A stretch of 64,000 nucleotides of DNA from Kalaharituber pfeilii (GCA_015179045.1 WHUZ01000088.1:124001-188000); one strand, 5' to 3'; counted from the first letter of the stretch, positions 10,463 through 21,577 are shown. Notes: a model not told the origin generated them from the letters alone. Numbers and translations are program-made.

Positions 10463-10780
10463 GACTGGCCTGCTTGCGGCCTAGGCCGGCCTGAAATAAT
10501 GGATGACTTTCACTAGCCCAGATTCCCAGATTCCTAGATTCCCAGACTCAGATTTTCGCCACATTTGCACGTCTAGGATAATTCTGGGCAAAACCCCGTT
10601 TTCACTAGATCTGGAAGGGGTTGTGAAAAATCTGCGACGTCCTTGGCAGTGGCTGGTGTATGATAGGAATCTGGGAATCTGGGCTAGTGAAAGTCATCCA
10701 ATGAAGGCCCAGATTTTGTAGTTCGGCCCGGCCCAGGCCGCACACCCCAGCCTAGGCTGGCCAGCCCGTTGGGAACACTG
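10463..10780. mobile_element. GGCC-rich hAT-type element, degraded copy
   Basis: The right end CCCGTTGGGAACACTG matches the right end of the element at 36847-38760 exactly, with the same GGCCGGCC-rich subterminal DNA. The left end (CATTGTTCTGGACTGG) is diverged and no target duplication remains. A second miniature element is nested inside. Confidence 0.6.
10501..10699. mobile_element. 199-bp miniature inverted-repeat element
   Basis: Perfect inverted ends of 33 bp start GGATGACTTTCACTAGCCCA. Flanked by AAT on both sides (10498-10500, 10700-10702), a possible 3-bp duplication. Inserted in the GGCC-rich element. No ORF. Confidence 0.75.
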
Positions 10781-10963
10781 TGCCGGAATCCAGCAATAAG
10801 TTTTCTCAGATTGCGAATTCCAAAATTACTCCCATATATGGCAGATCTCATCACATATAATAATAAAAGTGTAGCTAAGCTCTTAGCTTCTTCATAAGAT
10901 TGTTTAATAAATAAAGTTTCCAGGGACTGGAAACGATATAGCTCTTATAACAAATGTCGTCAG

Positions 10964-10968
<5 letters not shown>

Positions 10969-11002
<34 letters not shown>

Positions 11003-11004
11003 CA
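10969..11004 (-). mobile_element. ultra-short retro-insertion: seven bases plus poly(A)
   Basis: The insert is 29 T followed by AATTTCA, that is TGAAATT plus poly(A) on the minus strand. TGAAATT is what follows the LINE A hairpin in the copy at 44462. The target GTCGTCAGCAAAT is duplicated exactly (10956-10968 and 11005-11017). Confidence 0.85.
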
Positions 11005-11132
11005 GTCGTCAGCAAATAAAACCCTGTACCACTAAACGACTAAAAATCCAACAAGTCAAAACGAAACCAAAACAAAAATGAAAATAAAGTAAAATGAAAA
11101 AACGAACCGCAAGAGGAAAGATAAACATAGTA

Positions 11133-11158
11133 TTTTTTTTTTTTTTTTTTTTTTTTTT
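11133..11158. repeat. poly(T) tract
   Basis: 26 T followed by TCACGT, as at the end of family B, but no target duplication. It lies just past the 3' end of the coiled-coil gene. Confidence 0.5.
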
Positions 11159-11385
11159 CACGTAGATGACTTGAACGGAAACAATAGAAATACGAAATGT
11201 GGATGATCTGAAGATGAATATCGATACCGAGACATCCCAAATTGTCAGACCCCGGATAAAGGCGCTCATCATAACCAAAACTGGTAACGTCACTATCTAA
11301 CATATGCTGAAGAAAGAACCAGGAAATAATTTTCATGCTCTGATGCTGCAAAAGGTCCGACGAGCTAAACAGAAGACATGCACGG

Positions 11386-13496
11386 TCACTTCTGAAGTCC
11401 GGCCGACTGAATCCCTGGGAACGAGTTCAACGCTGGCATGATTTGCTGCCGCCAGAGCTGGAGCTCGGCCATTTCCTTCTTTTGGCCTTCGAATTTCTGC
11501 TCAAGCTCTCGCTTGCTATCGGCCAGGTCTGCGACTTTCTGCTCAAGCTCTCGCTTGCTATCGGCCAGGTCTGCGACTTTCTGCTCAAGCTCTCGCTTGC
11601 TATCGGCCAGGTCTGCGACTTTCTGCTCAAGCTCTCGCTTGCTATCGGCCAGGTCTGCGACTTTCTGCTCAAGCCCTCGCTTGCTATCGGCCAGGTCTGC
11701 GACTTTCTGCTCAAGCTCTCGCTTGCTATCGGCCAATTTTCTTTCAACGACTTTATTTTTCTCTTCCAACTCCCGATTAAACTCGTTGAATCTTCCATCC
11801 ATTTCCGCCTTGTCAGGCTTCTGATCCAACTCCTCAGGCCGGGGAACCCAGCGGTTGTCCAGCGCCTCTTGGAATGCCTGACGCCGCAAGTTCTTCATGT
11901 AATCCGCGCCCCAACTGGTAATTTCCAGAATCCAGGAAAATCCCTGCCAGCCTGCTTTGCCCCGTGATCTGCTCCCCAGTTGTGCGCGTTCTGCCCGCCT
12001 AGCAAATAGGGAGGCTTGTTTCTCGTTGAAATGTCTCCTGGTCTGAATCGCCGCCTTCAGGCTTCTGAAGTCGCTCAACATTTCCGCTGGCGGAGCTTCT
12101 GTCGCATTAAGGCCGAGCAAGAAACGGGTGACACTGACTAATGTCTGAACGCGAATCTTCCCGGTATTCCCTGGAGATGTCCACGAGAAGACTCTAGCAA
12201 TGTCCTCGGGTGGGTGAGATTCAAGCCATAAGAGGAGCTCGGCCGCGTCAGCGTAGCTGAGAGAGTGAACCGAAGCGTTGAGAAGGTCAAAAACGGCATC
12301 TTCCGGTGCCGATGCATCTGGAGTGGAGAGAATAACGAAGTTGCCCCGCTCTTCACTGGAGCTTGTGCCCGCAGTGCTATTTCTGGATGTCAACGCAGAA
12401 TTCTGCGAAGCGTGCAAAGTGGCACCTTCCGGGTTGGATGTTGACGTAGCAACGGCTGCAGGAGAGTAATGTGGAAGACGATACTTCAGGAAGGCTCTAA
12501 GGGATTTCTTGGCACTTTCGTTCTGTTGGATGTAGCGGAGAAAGGCTGACTTGGTAAGGCAGTAATTGTGCAGTTGCCGCGGGAGCCGAGACGCAGCCTC
12601 AGTTGAAGGGTTATCAGGCGCTTGTGGGACATTCTGCTCGCTTCCCACAGCGATTTGATCGTTGTCAGCGATTTCGGATTCCGGACCATCGTCATCTGGT
12701 ACGGGATTCTCGCCCTCGCGCAGTTCAGCATCGTCGGAGGGAGCCATGTGCTTCTTCACCCTGTCTTCGAGTGGAATTGGGCACTTATCGTACTCAAGAA
12801 AGCAGAAGAACTGTGCAATACAAGGAATCATGGTTAGTCATTATCTCAAGGAACTCTTCATGCAAAAACTCAAGGTCAACATACGAGTTCTAGTATCTCT
12901 CTTGTTTGAGTTTTTTTCTGCGCCAGCAGTCCTGCCTTTCCTGCGCGCAGAAACTGCTGAAACTCCTCCCCAGCGGCCTCTGTATCGTCACCGTGCCCAA
13001 CAAAAATGACGTGATTGTCTGCCTCCTGTGGGGCCTGCTTCAAAACTTTGCGTATGGCCTTTTCGTACGCGCGGCGGCAGGAGCGAGACATAGCCGTCAT
13101 TTCATTCTCACTCGATGCTGTGCTTGCCGGGTACAACGTTGATGCTTCGGCTCCATCGTCGGAAACTGACGATCTTGTGCCTCTGGTGGTTGGAGAGTGC
13201 GGTGGTATCATTTCCATTTCGGCTTTTTGCCAGCGGAGTGTGGAAATAGCATTAGGAACCGTGAGGCCACCGCTCCAATATATGCGTGTGGCTTTTACGG
13301 TTCTAGGAGCATTCTGTAGCTGCGAATGGCGTTTGCCGTACGGCCTCCTCGGTCGGCGCTGGTGACTGGAACTAGGAGCATTCTGTAGCTGCGAATGGCG
13401 TTTGCCGTACGGCCTCCTCGGTCGGCGCTGGTGACTGGAAAACTGCGGCTGAGTGGCCACCGAGCCAGTGCCGGGACAGGGGCGCGCGCCCAACAT
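11386..13496 (-). CDS. hypothetical two-exon coiled-coil protein
   Basis: Exon 1 is 13496-12885 and exon 2 is 12810-11386, giving 678 residues. The 74-nt intron (12884-12811) has donor GTATGT, a consensus branch TGACTAAC and acceptor CACAG, and keeps the frame. The N-terminus is basic and includes a 23-residue direct repeat (HQRRPRRPYGKRHSQ) from a 69-bp tandem duplication; translation might instead start further in, at MEMIPPHSP. The middle is acidic, then a helical globular part (AAELLLWLESHPPEDIARVF). The C-terminus is a coiled coil with six near-identical 14-residue units (ELEQKVADLADSKR). No family recognised. The long clean frame and good intron argue for a live gene; the downstream DNA carries two poly(T) tracts. 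The plus-strand Ser-rich frames here are shadows. Confidence 0.75.
11499..11740. repeat. in-gene tandem repeat, 42-bp unit
   Basis: Five to six nearly identical 42-bp units, each with GCTCTCGCTTGCTATCGGCC. They encode the coiled-coil repeat. Their near identity implies recent expansion or gene conversion. Confidence 0.92.
13303..13440. repeat. 69-bp tandem duplication in exon 1
   Basis: Two exact copies beginning CTAGGAGCATTCTGTAGCTG, in frame, doubling a 23-residue basic segment of the coiled-coil protein. Confidence 0.92.
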
Positions 13497-13499
13497 GGA

Positions 13500-14630
13500 G
13501 GTACGGTAATAAAGAGGGGGGGAAGGGGGAAGGAGTTAAAGTTTAGTTTGAACTGGCAGAAGGGAGGGGGGCTACGACTAGAGAACGGAATGGGGGGATC
13601 TAGAGAGGAGGATCTGGAGCAAAAGTGCGGCCTGAGTACGGAGCTGAAGGCAGAGGGAGCACACAGGGTTTTCTTGCTTAAAGTCTGCTTGCGCTCACCG
13701 AAGGCCGTAGAGAGGACTGCATTCCAGCTGGCGGACGGATCCGAGGACTGCGAGGCAAACGGTCAGCGTCTGGGGTACCAGCGGGACGAGCTCTGCGCCC
13801 AATTCGTCCATCATGGGGTTGCGCACAGCTGCATTGCAGTCTGTCGTGCTTGCAAGGACTCAGCCAGCCCCACCCATAGCTACCCGGGCACATGCGGCGA
13901 GCTGTGGTGATCCGCCGGTTGAGTGCTGGCCACCTCATTCTAGTCCCCCGTGCGGCAACGCACATCTACAAACAACCACACTGGCCAACGAGCTGCCCGT
14001 GCGGCAGTGTCCACATCTCAATCGTAAGAGTGGATGTTTGCATAGAGCACTGCTGTTCAGCATTGGTTTAAGGAATTCTAATCACTTGTTACATCTGCAG
14101 TAACCAGCGTGTATTAATCCATTCAAGAACGAGAATCTCGCTTTGATACCAGTGAATGCAAACATTCCAAATTGACTCTTTTTCGGTGTGACTGCTAGGA
14201 TCGAGCCTGTCACATTGGATTCTGTTGTATAGTGCCTTATTGGATTTCCGTTGAGGACTTGAGCAAAACATTTCAACAAGTTCAACGCCTTGAAACGCAA
14301 CTGAAAGAAATAGCAAATTAAAATGATGATCTGCCCTAAAAAACCTTCATAAAATGATACATTAGGGTACAAAGGATAATTCTATGAAGTGGTACTGAGT
14401 GTTTTGATTTTGAGTCTTCTCTAAAATTTGGTCGGGAAAGGGGCGTAATGGCTGCGCTTAGAAATTGCCAAAAATAGTATAGTATGGTTAAGCATTCCCC
14501 TCAAAGGAGGTGGCTAACTAAATATGTACCCTCCTTCACTCTCTCCTATTTCTCCTCGGACAGAACAAAAGGAGAGCTTACTGTAATTACTAGAATCAAA
14601 CCTAGCTTGTGGATATGCATACTCAGGTTT
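13500..14630. other. upstream region of the coiled-coil gene, otherwise unassigned
   Basis: A plus-strand frame at 13395-13910 is antisense to exon 1 at its start and has no recognisable domain. Nothing else supported. It would contain the promoter of the minus-strand gene. Confidence 0.35.
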
Positions 14631-14633
14631 CTT

Positions 14634-14668
14634 TGTTTTTTTATTTCACGTAACCACGCTTGCAGGAT
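14634..14668 (-). mobile_element. Family B tail fragment
   Basis: Interrupted T tract, then TTTCACGTAACCACGCTTGC. Too short to find boundaries. Confidence 0.5.
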
Positions 14669-14686
14669 ACGGAGGTGTCTCAAACC

Positions 14687-14812
14687 CCTTTGTCTTTATG
14701 GTTTTATATGCTATTTATTTTTCCGTTTATTATTCTGCATGTATCTACACCCTCGCCGTAGCCTACAAGGCGGTATGCGAGTAATGAAATAAAAAAAAAA
14801 AAAAAAAAAATT
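14687..14812 (+). mobile_element. LINE A 3' end, 5'-truncated
   Basis: About 65 bp of 3' untranslated DNA, hairpin 14752-14781 with the alternative inner stem GCCT/AGGC, then poly(A). Target duplication TGTCTCAAACC (14676-14686 and 14813-14823). Confidence 0.9.
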
Positions 14813-14907
14813 TGTCTCAAACCTACTGTACCCTTGCCGGCTGTGATTGGACAGGCTTGGCAAATCTGCCCAATCGGCAATGGACACTGATAAATACCAA
14901 CGACCTA

Positions 14908-15072
14908 CAGATGACTCTGGCTATAATGAACCTCTTTTGAGTGAGAGCCTGGCTATGGTACAGGGATGGCCGAGATTCTTTGTTTTCACAGGTGCCCTCG
15001 CTATAGTGAAAACAGGTCATAGTGAAGAAAATCGGTCGGATTCTTGGCCTTCATAATACCCAGGGTCACCTG
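14908..15072. mobile_element. pogo-like miniature element, copy 1
   Basis: Ends CAGATGACTCTGGCTATAATG and the complement of CAGGTGACCCTGGGTATTATG, each flanked by TA (14906-14907, 15073-15074). Its interior (GATTTTCTTCACTAT) matches the copy at 43278-43419 in inverse orientation. Confidence 0.75.
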
Positions 15073-15074
15073 TA

Positions 15075-15920
15075 TTCGGAGGGAATTTCGAGATGAACCT
15101 GGCTATGATGAAAATTGGTCCAGTTCTTGGTCTTCATGTACGTAGCCAGGATCACCTGTAATTTGTTAGGATGCAAATTTTTAGTTAGAACCAATGAGAT
15201 GTTCACAACACACTCCTACCCCTGTTGAAGGGTGTTGAAGCCTGCAGAGCTATCCCTGTTGAAGGATGTTGTAGCTGCCAAGCCATCATGGAGAAACTGC
15301 ACCATTTATCGCAAAAATCCTGCAGGCTTCCACCCGCTTCAACAAGGATTTGTGCAACTTCAAGTCAACTCAATGAATGTTATCGATTCTTCTAGATTAC
15401 CCCTCATCTCCAAGCGGTCCATATAACTCATCTAGTAATTTGTTTCTTTTGCACACAACCACCTGGACAGCTTTGTCTCTATTCGCTGCTTCAGGTTGCT
15501 CAATCAGACAGTATGCTTCGTACACATTTGTTTGTCTGAAAATATAAGGTTGGGAGAGTATATGCTAGTGTGGTAGTAACATTAGTCGTATGAGCCTTCT
15601 CATACCAATCTGTCTGCGTACGGTCCGTAGGGCTGTGTTACGGATTGCAACCGACCGTTTGCAAACCGTTGCACCAAAAGGTAGAACTACCGGTACCACC
15701 CGGTAGTGCGGTCGGTATATATAGGAGTATCCGTACGGGCCGGTCAGCGACTCGCTTACGTTTGCGCACGTGGTCAAGGATCTTGGCTCCCTTAGACGTC
15801 CACACGTACTAGTAATCAGCTTCCCTCTGCCGCCATGGCACGCCAGGCCGTGACAGGCTGCAATAATCAAACTGAGCGTGAATACCTTAATGGCTGGTGG
15901 GGCATGTGACAGAAACCAGT
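15075..15920. other. unassigned DNA
   Basis: A truncated relative of the pogo-like miniature element lies at 15090-15165. A short inverted-repeat-like segment rich in CGGTAC (15615-15760) has no boundaries. No gene seen. Confidence 0.35.
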
Positions 15921-15928
15921 GTTAGGAC

Positions 15929-16466
15929 TTTTTTTTTTTTTTTTTTTTTTTCATTACTCGCATGCCGCCCTGTGGGCTATGGCGAGGTTTAGTTACATTA
16001 AGTATGAAAAACAGGACTAACGAAAACGCTAAAGGAAGTGCCTATAGAAAAATAGCTCTCGATGTGATCAATTTGGATGTGATGCCGCTAGTGTCTTCCT
16101 GCCCATTCCATCAGTTCCACCAATTTGTCTCTTTCCCCTTCTGATTTAGGAGGTGTCTGTAGATCTGCGCAACCTCCCGGCCATTTTCGCTTCCATACTT
16201 CATACTCGTTGAGTATGTGAACTGTGTTTTCCATTGCCTTGCCGCACCATCTGCACTCCGGGCCGTCCGCCTTCCCGATCTGATGTCTCCATTGTCGTAG
16301 GCCTTTGTTTCCCAGTATGCCGGCGAGGGTGGCGATGGCCGCCCTTGACCCTAGGCGTTGTAGTGGGCGGTAGTTCAGCTTAAGTCTGTTGCGTTCGCTT
16401 GCTCTTCGCTCTCTCACGCGCTGGCGCATGTCCCCTTCCGTGATTACCTCGTCTTGGTATTGTAGA
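15929..16466 (-). mobile_element. LINE A copy, 5'-truncated
   Basis: Poly(T), hairpin complement, then an ORF end on the minus strand: LQYQDEVITEGDMRQRV, RLGSRAAIATLAGILGNKGL, ECRWCGKAMENTVHIL and LVELMEWAGRH before stop. It is the RNase H tail and zinc-finger part. Target duplication GTTAGGAC (15921-15928 and 16467-16474). Confidence 0.9.
16088..16466 (-). pseudogene. LINE A RNase H end and zinc finger
   Basis: Open frame of about 125 codons in the LINE copy. ECRWCGKAMENTVHILNEY gives C-x2-C and H, but the last Cys of the finger is Tyr here. KWPGG follows, the family hallmark. The start is set by the truncation, so there is no genuine start codon. Confidence 0.85.
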
Positions 16467-16499
16467 GTTAGGACAGTACTCACATCCCAAGAACGCCCG

Positions 16500-17380
16500 T
16501 TCTGTAGTCTCCCTTGCAACTATTTGCCATGGCAGTGCATACCCTGAGATGACACAGGAGTGCTATAAATGACACAGATTTTATTTGGTCATCTGGCTAC
16601 ATTGCACAGTATGGTGGAATTTCCTCTATGATAAGCATGCGAAAATATGCAGGGCCTTCCTTAACCATCGCATTACCGAGCGCTCGAGTTGAGTACATAG
16701 TCTAGCGGCAAATCCGTGCTGGAAGGCGATAAAATGACATTTAGGCAGAGAAAATATCGCAGTGTTATACGAATTCCTTTGTCTTCATATTCACACGTAA
16801 TTTGTGCTCGTGTGCTCTCGATCAAGGTGAGCGTAAGGCCAACTAATGAATGAACTAGCTATTTTTGTGACCTTGAATCACAATAGCTGAGGTACTGCTG
16901 CGTTTCATAACTTTCCAGGGCTGACCGAGTTACGACTGCTGACGACGGCCTTGCCGTGAGGACTCAGGCTATCTAATGTACTCTATGTGATCATACTCAC
17001 CGAATGACTGTGTCACCTTTATGATTATTGCTAATTTTGCATAAATGACCGTGCAGTTAACTTACCAATTATCTCATATTTCTGATCTTGTGCAATCTAC
17101 AGAGTACTGGTGAAGAGTGAGCGAAAGCATGATAAATACAAGATTTGCCAACTGTCGGGCATTCTTTCCCCTACTGAGCATCCAAGGGGCTGCATAGTGT
17201 ATTTAAATATTATGTCATCTCTGCAAGTTAGCCTTTCTTTTTTTGGGAAGGGTGGCAGGCAGGGCGGGAGTTAACTTTCCGGCGCTGCACACATACATTA
17301 CTAGATAAGAAGTACTCATACTTGAGAGGCTCTTTTTGTCCAACTTCTTCTAACTTTCCCGTTCATCATCCTATGCTTCT
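16500..17380. other. unassigned DNA
   Basis: A degraded family B tail (CTTGCAACTATTTGCCATGG) lies at 16511-16535. No gene or other repeat seen. Confidence 0.35.
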
Positions 17381-17600
17381 CTCTATATATTTCAATTTAG
17401 ATATATACATTCCCACTCTTACTTTTTCTTTACAATCTTCCTAGTATCTCCCACTTGAAAACTCTTGTAGATCTTCCTGCCATTCATTTGATTAAGCATA
17501 TTTCGGCCATTCCGTTTCAACAGTCAGTCATATTTGCGAAGTTTTTTTCTTTCTATTAAAACTCTTCCACCTCTCTCTCTCCACACTTTGCCTCATACAA

Positions 17601-18492
17601 AATCGAGGACGAGGGGTGGAACTCCGTCTACACTGACGGGAGCAGGATAGATTACAAGACAGGCCTAGGCACCTACGCAAAAGACACCTCTACTTCCACA
17701 TACCTAGGGGAACAGACTACTGTCAATGATGCAGAACTCATTGCCATGAGCGAAGCATTACGCAATCAAGCTGGGGAACTCCTGATCATAACCGACTCTA
17801 AGGTTTCGATATCCAAGCTCCTAAAGATCGCCCAGGGAGAGCCCACCCACAAAGGACCGGCAAAACTGGTTAGAGACGCCTGGAAAGCGAGAACAGACCG
17901 AGGTGACTGGGACGTTGCAGTGATTGTGGGTCAAGTCCCATATAGGAGTCAAAGGGAACACCGAGGCAGACACAGCTGCGAAAATAGGCACATGCCTCCC
18001 CTACCAAGATGAAACCATAACAGAAGATGGGATACGACAAACCTCGAGACATCAGCGCGCCACAGAGAGAAACCGGCTAGGGCTCAGCTACCGTCCCTTG
18101 ACAAGACTTGGAAGTCGACACATAGCCACACTAGCAGGAATACTGGGCGGCAAGTTACTACGAAAATGGCAGTACGAAATCGGGAAAGCAGACAGCCCAG
18201 AGTGTCGATGGTGTGGGGAGGAGGAGGAGACTACTGAACATGTGCTCACTAGGTGCAGGACATGGAAACGAAAGTGGCCAGGAGGCATGCAAGACTTGGT
18301 CACTCCTCCGAAGAGCAAGGACACAGACCCACTTAGAGACATCTTGGAGTGGGCAGGGGCATAGGAGACACACAGGATCTTTTCTTATTCCTTTTCTTCT
18401 ACCTTCATATGTATCTAATCTTATGTAACTAATCTCGCCATAGCCCCTAGGGCGGCACGCGAGTAATGATATAAAAAAAAAAAAAAAAAAAA
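17601..18492 (+). mobile_element. LINE A copy, 5'-truncated in RNase H
   Basis: Flanked by the exact 14-bp repeat TTTGCCTCATACAA (17587-17600 and 18493-18506). Holds RNase H, zinc finger, 3' untranslated region, hairpin (18428-18457) and poly(A). One frameshift splits the ORF near 17925. Confidence 0.95.
17620..18364 (+). pseudogene. LINE A RNase H and zinc finger (frameshifted)
   Basis: Begins inside RNase H at VYTDGSRIDYKTGLGTY (first Asp), then TVNDAELIAMSEAL (Glu), LLIITDSKVSISKL (Asp). A frameshift near 17925 moves to VKSHIGVKGNTEADTAAKIG (last Asp). The finger is ECRWCGEEEETTEHVLTRC and the end KWPGGMQDLVTPPKS...ILEWAGA. All four RNase H acids are present, so the copy is young apart from the frameshift. 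Confidence 0.88.
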
Positions 18493-19826
18493 TTTGCCTC
18501 ATACAACCACGGCTCGGCAATGAGATGTGAGGACTTGCTATGTCTACTAAAGGCCACCCCAGGAAGTCTGCAAATCTGCTTTCTTTGTTCTTTCTAAGGC
18601 TGCATGTTATTGGTCACTGTGACATAAGCGACTGCATGCAACCAGACTACTGTGGTTCACCACTTTCCCGGACACATTTACCACCAAAACTGCGCAACTT
18701 TCGCACTCAATATCTCAACAACCACAACAGCATTTGTGAATGCACTTTGTGTAGCTATTACACACAGTGTAATTCTTGCTATCTAGCACTTTTTCTTCAT
18801 CAAAAATTGTGGTTGCAAAGGGATTATGGCTTGTCGCATTTTTGTTGGAAGGCTTGGCATTTATTTGTATGGGATCTCCATACAAATGTCACCACCCCGA
18901 ATTCTGCATGCTACACCTGCAATCAATTCATGAAAAAAGCTCAGACACTCACATTCAATAGCATCACTCAGTCGGAAACTATGAACAACGTAGTTAGGTA
19001 ATAGCTGTAGTGGTTGTGAAATAATTCACAATATTCATATTTCCCATAGAAACCATTTGTATGAGAACAACGCCCAAAAGTAGATAGTTGTAACTTCGCA
19101 AATATGACTGACTGTTGAAACGGAATGGCCGAAATATGCTAAATCAAATGAATGGCAGGAAGATCTACAAGAGTTTTCAAGTGGGAGATACTAGGAAGAT
19201 TGTAAAGAAAAAGTAAGAGTGGGAATGTATATATCTAAAGATTGAATTATAAAGGAAAGTATTATATTAATTTACTACCTTTAAATTACTGTATTAATAT
19301 CAGACTGGTAGCTCAGAGACTTTCAGAAGTAATTTCTTATTTATAAAATACTACTATATGATTAGATGCCTTTAAATTAACTCTTTGCTAAAGATAGTTA
19401 TAGAAAAAAGTAGCTTGATCTGTTAAACAAGTACTTAAATTAAAATATATATATGTGCCGGGCCATTCGTAACAACGTTCCAGTGGCCACTGGCCCGGAC
19501 TACTCAACGGAGCGCTGGTTCGTGATCACACACTAGTACAACGCATTGACCTTTTTGTTCTGCGCACAGAACTACAACAGAATGTTGGTATGTTGGTGGC
19601 TGTTAAAATACTAGAAGGTTCGAAATTGTAATTGTCTAAATCATTTGTTTATTTTTTTGTTTTATTTACTCAAGTATTTAAACTTGATATTTTTCCATGC
19701 TGTCGGTATTTTGAATGTATTCTACATATATCGCATCCTGTTCCATACACTTCTCTAGTATACAACGCCAAGCCTATCTTATTTACCTAAACTGGTAATT
19801 ACTTTTCAGCTTAACAATCTTTACCT

Positions 19827-20200
19827 ATGGAGCCTTTTACACCCGAAATTCGCTATCAACTCGAGCTATATATTCAATCTCGGGATCATACAAATAGATA
19901 TCAAATGGAACCTCAGAAGTTATGTGAAATCCGAATTTTCTGTCGTGATCCAGAACGGCCCGTGTCTTCAGCAGCTGAGAATAATGTTAAAACTCTTGCT
20001 AAGGTAAGTATAACCTATAATGAGATATTTTAATAAGATATTGACAAATTAGAAATTTTTTATTAATGAGGATGGCGTTCTAATGCGCAAAGCGAATCCT
20101 CCCTAAAACGAATACCATCGTGAGGTTATTATAGAAGATCGAGCATTTGACATTATTCAAGATGTTCATTGCAATCTTGAAGCTGTTTTTCCCTGCCATG
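19827..20200 (+). pseudogene. integrase-like (H2C2 zinc-binding region?) transposase fragment
   Basis: Exon 19827-20003 encodes MEPFTPEIRYQLELYIQSRD and more, ends ...KTLAK at donor GTAAGT. A 50-nt AT-rich intron is likely, and the frame resumes with FFINEDGVLMRKANPP, then EVIIEDRAFDIIQDVHCNLE. The second part is like the segment before the H2C2 knuckle of integrase-type proteins (hydrophobic VI..E.AFDII..VH). One AAA to TAA change makes a stop, and a family B insertion plus minisatellite removes the rest. The family call is weak. Confidence 0.45.
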
Positions 20201-20249
20201 GCGAACAGCTACAAGCGGGGTCACGTGAAAGGAAAAAAAAAAAAAAAAA
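20191..20249 (+). mobile_element. Family B tail-only micro-insertion
   Basis: 59 bp from CCCTGCCATGGCGAACAGCT to poly(A). Target duplication AGCTGTTTTT (20181-20190 and 20250-20259). Confidence 0.92.
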
Positions 20250-20535
20250 AGCTGTTTTTCCTGTCGCCGGAGGGGGTCATTCATCACGCTGTATTTTTTT
20301 TTTTGCCCTGTCGCCGGAGGGGTCCTTGATGAAGCTGATTTTTCCTGTCACTGGAGGGGTCCTTGATAAAGCTGTGTTTTCCTGTCGCCGGAGGGGTCCT
20401 TGCTGCTGCTGTTTTTTTTTTTTTCGCCAGAGACGGTCCTTGATGAAGCTAATTTTTCCTGTCGCTGGAGGGGTCCTTGGTAGAGCTGTGTTTTCCTGTG
20501 GCAGGGAGAGGTCTTTACTGACGCTGTTTTATCAA
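20250..20535. repeat. minisatellite, about 38-bp unit, seven copies
   Basis: Units CCTGTCGCCGGAGGGGTCCT plus TGATGAAGCTGATTTTT with variable T runs. Confidence 0.85.
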
Positions 20536-20666
20536 ATAGTGGATGTGTGGATACGCGAGTGTGTGTGTGTGAGTTTGAGAGGGTGAATTGTAGGTAGAAT
20601 GAGAAAATTCAAATTCTGAGTGGCCCGGGCCAGTCACGAACCAGCGTTCCATTGAGTAGTCCGGGC

Positions 20667-20725
20667 TCTGCCTTGGCGAACAGCTGCACGCGGGGTCATG
20701 TGATATAAAAAAAAAAAAAAAAAAA
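20667..20725 (+). mobile_element. Family B tail-only micro-insertion
   Basis: 59 bp: TCTGCCTTGGCGAACAGCTG, CACGCGGGGTCATGTGATAT, poly(A). Target duplication GAGTAGTCCGGGC (20654-20666 and 20726-20738), inside the right end of the inverted-repeat transposon. Confidence 0.93.
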
Positions 20726-20809
20726 GAGTAGTCCGGGCTAGTGGCCACTGGTCCGGGCCAGTGGCCACTTGAACGTTTGTTACGAATGGCCCGGCACATA
20801 TATGTTACG

Positions 20810-21570
20810 GCTAAGGTGAGACTTACCCGACAAGGGGAAACACTACCCTGAACTGTTTATAAGGCCAATGCTGCTAGAGCGGACTGATCACCCGTTAGGC
20901 TTGGCAGAAGGTTCTTTGTCTTCCGAATAGAGTAGTACTAAGGAGGTGTATGTCATTGTTGATTGTAAGGTCTTTATACCTGGCACTCGGTTTATGAAGC
21001 TAATATGCACACATGCATTTTTTTTCTTTTTTATATATGCATTAGTACATGTTATTATCTTGCGTCTGTAGTACTTCTTGCATGTTTCCGTTACGTTTAC
21101 CTATTAATACAGGCATTGGCATTGATAAGGAATTGCCACGTTGTCAGTCCTTTGTTCATTTATTGACTAGTCATGTATGAAGGACTTAATCTATATAAAT
21201 CCTGGCTGATGGCATAGTTGGCACTACTCTATAGCTAGTACCCCAACCTCTCTAGTAGTCCCATTCCATTCTTATGCCGATACTTACCTTCACATAGTCT
21301 AATCCTTCTCTTAGCCTTCTATTCCTGCTTTCTTGCTGATTACTTTATTAAAAAGATTTTGCTAGTACCAGGAATTTATTACAAATAAAGCTCTTAACAT
21401 ATAGTGCAACTCTGGAAATAGCAAAAAGTGTAATTTAATTTTTGCTATATCAAAGATACTCTAGATTTCTTCTCTTTATAGCACTGAGCCTTTTGATCTA
21501 ATTTTTATTCCTAAATATTACAACCTACAAGTTTTCCTCTCAGAGTGAAATTTCGAGAGAATTCTTATCT
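20810..21570. other. AT-rich unassigned DNA
   Basis: No gene, tail or inverted repeat seen. Confidence 0.35.
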
Positions 21571-21577
21571 CATTACT

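Larger units (their letters stand above)
17385..19247. mobile_element. large inverted-repeat element carrying a LINE A
   Basis: Ends are imperfect inverted repeats of about 150 bp (17385-17541 and 19097-19247), including TTCGGCCATTCCGTTTCAAC and CAATCTTCCTAGTATCTCCC. Without the nested LINE it is about 960 bp. Its core (18507-19096) is AT-rich, with a 153-codon frame at 18540-19001 that I cannot assign. The target site is unclear. Confidence 0.7.
19455..20797. mobile_element. inverted-repeat DNA transposon remnant with integrase-like fragment
   Basis: Ends are inverted copies of GTGCCGGGCCATTCGTAACA and more (CACTGGCCCGGACTACTCAA). Flanks ATATATAT and ATATATGT fit an 8-bp duplication with one change. 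Inside are a broken protein gene, a minisatellite and two family B micro-insertions. All point to an old element. Confidence 0.7.

Noticed and set aside
11438..11967. Plus-strand repeat protein frames at the coiled-coil gene
   Set aside because: Antisense shadow of the 42-bp repeats; the minus strand has the longer frame, intron and heptad pattern.
15615..15760. Inverted-repeat element with CGGTAC motifs
   Set aside because: Symmetry is partial and no target duplication was found.
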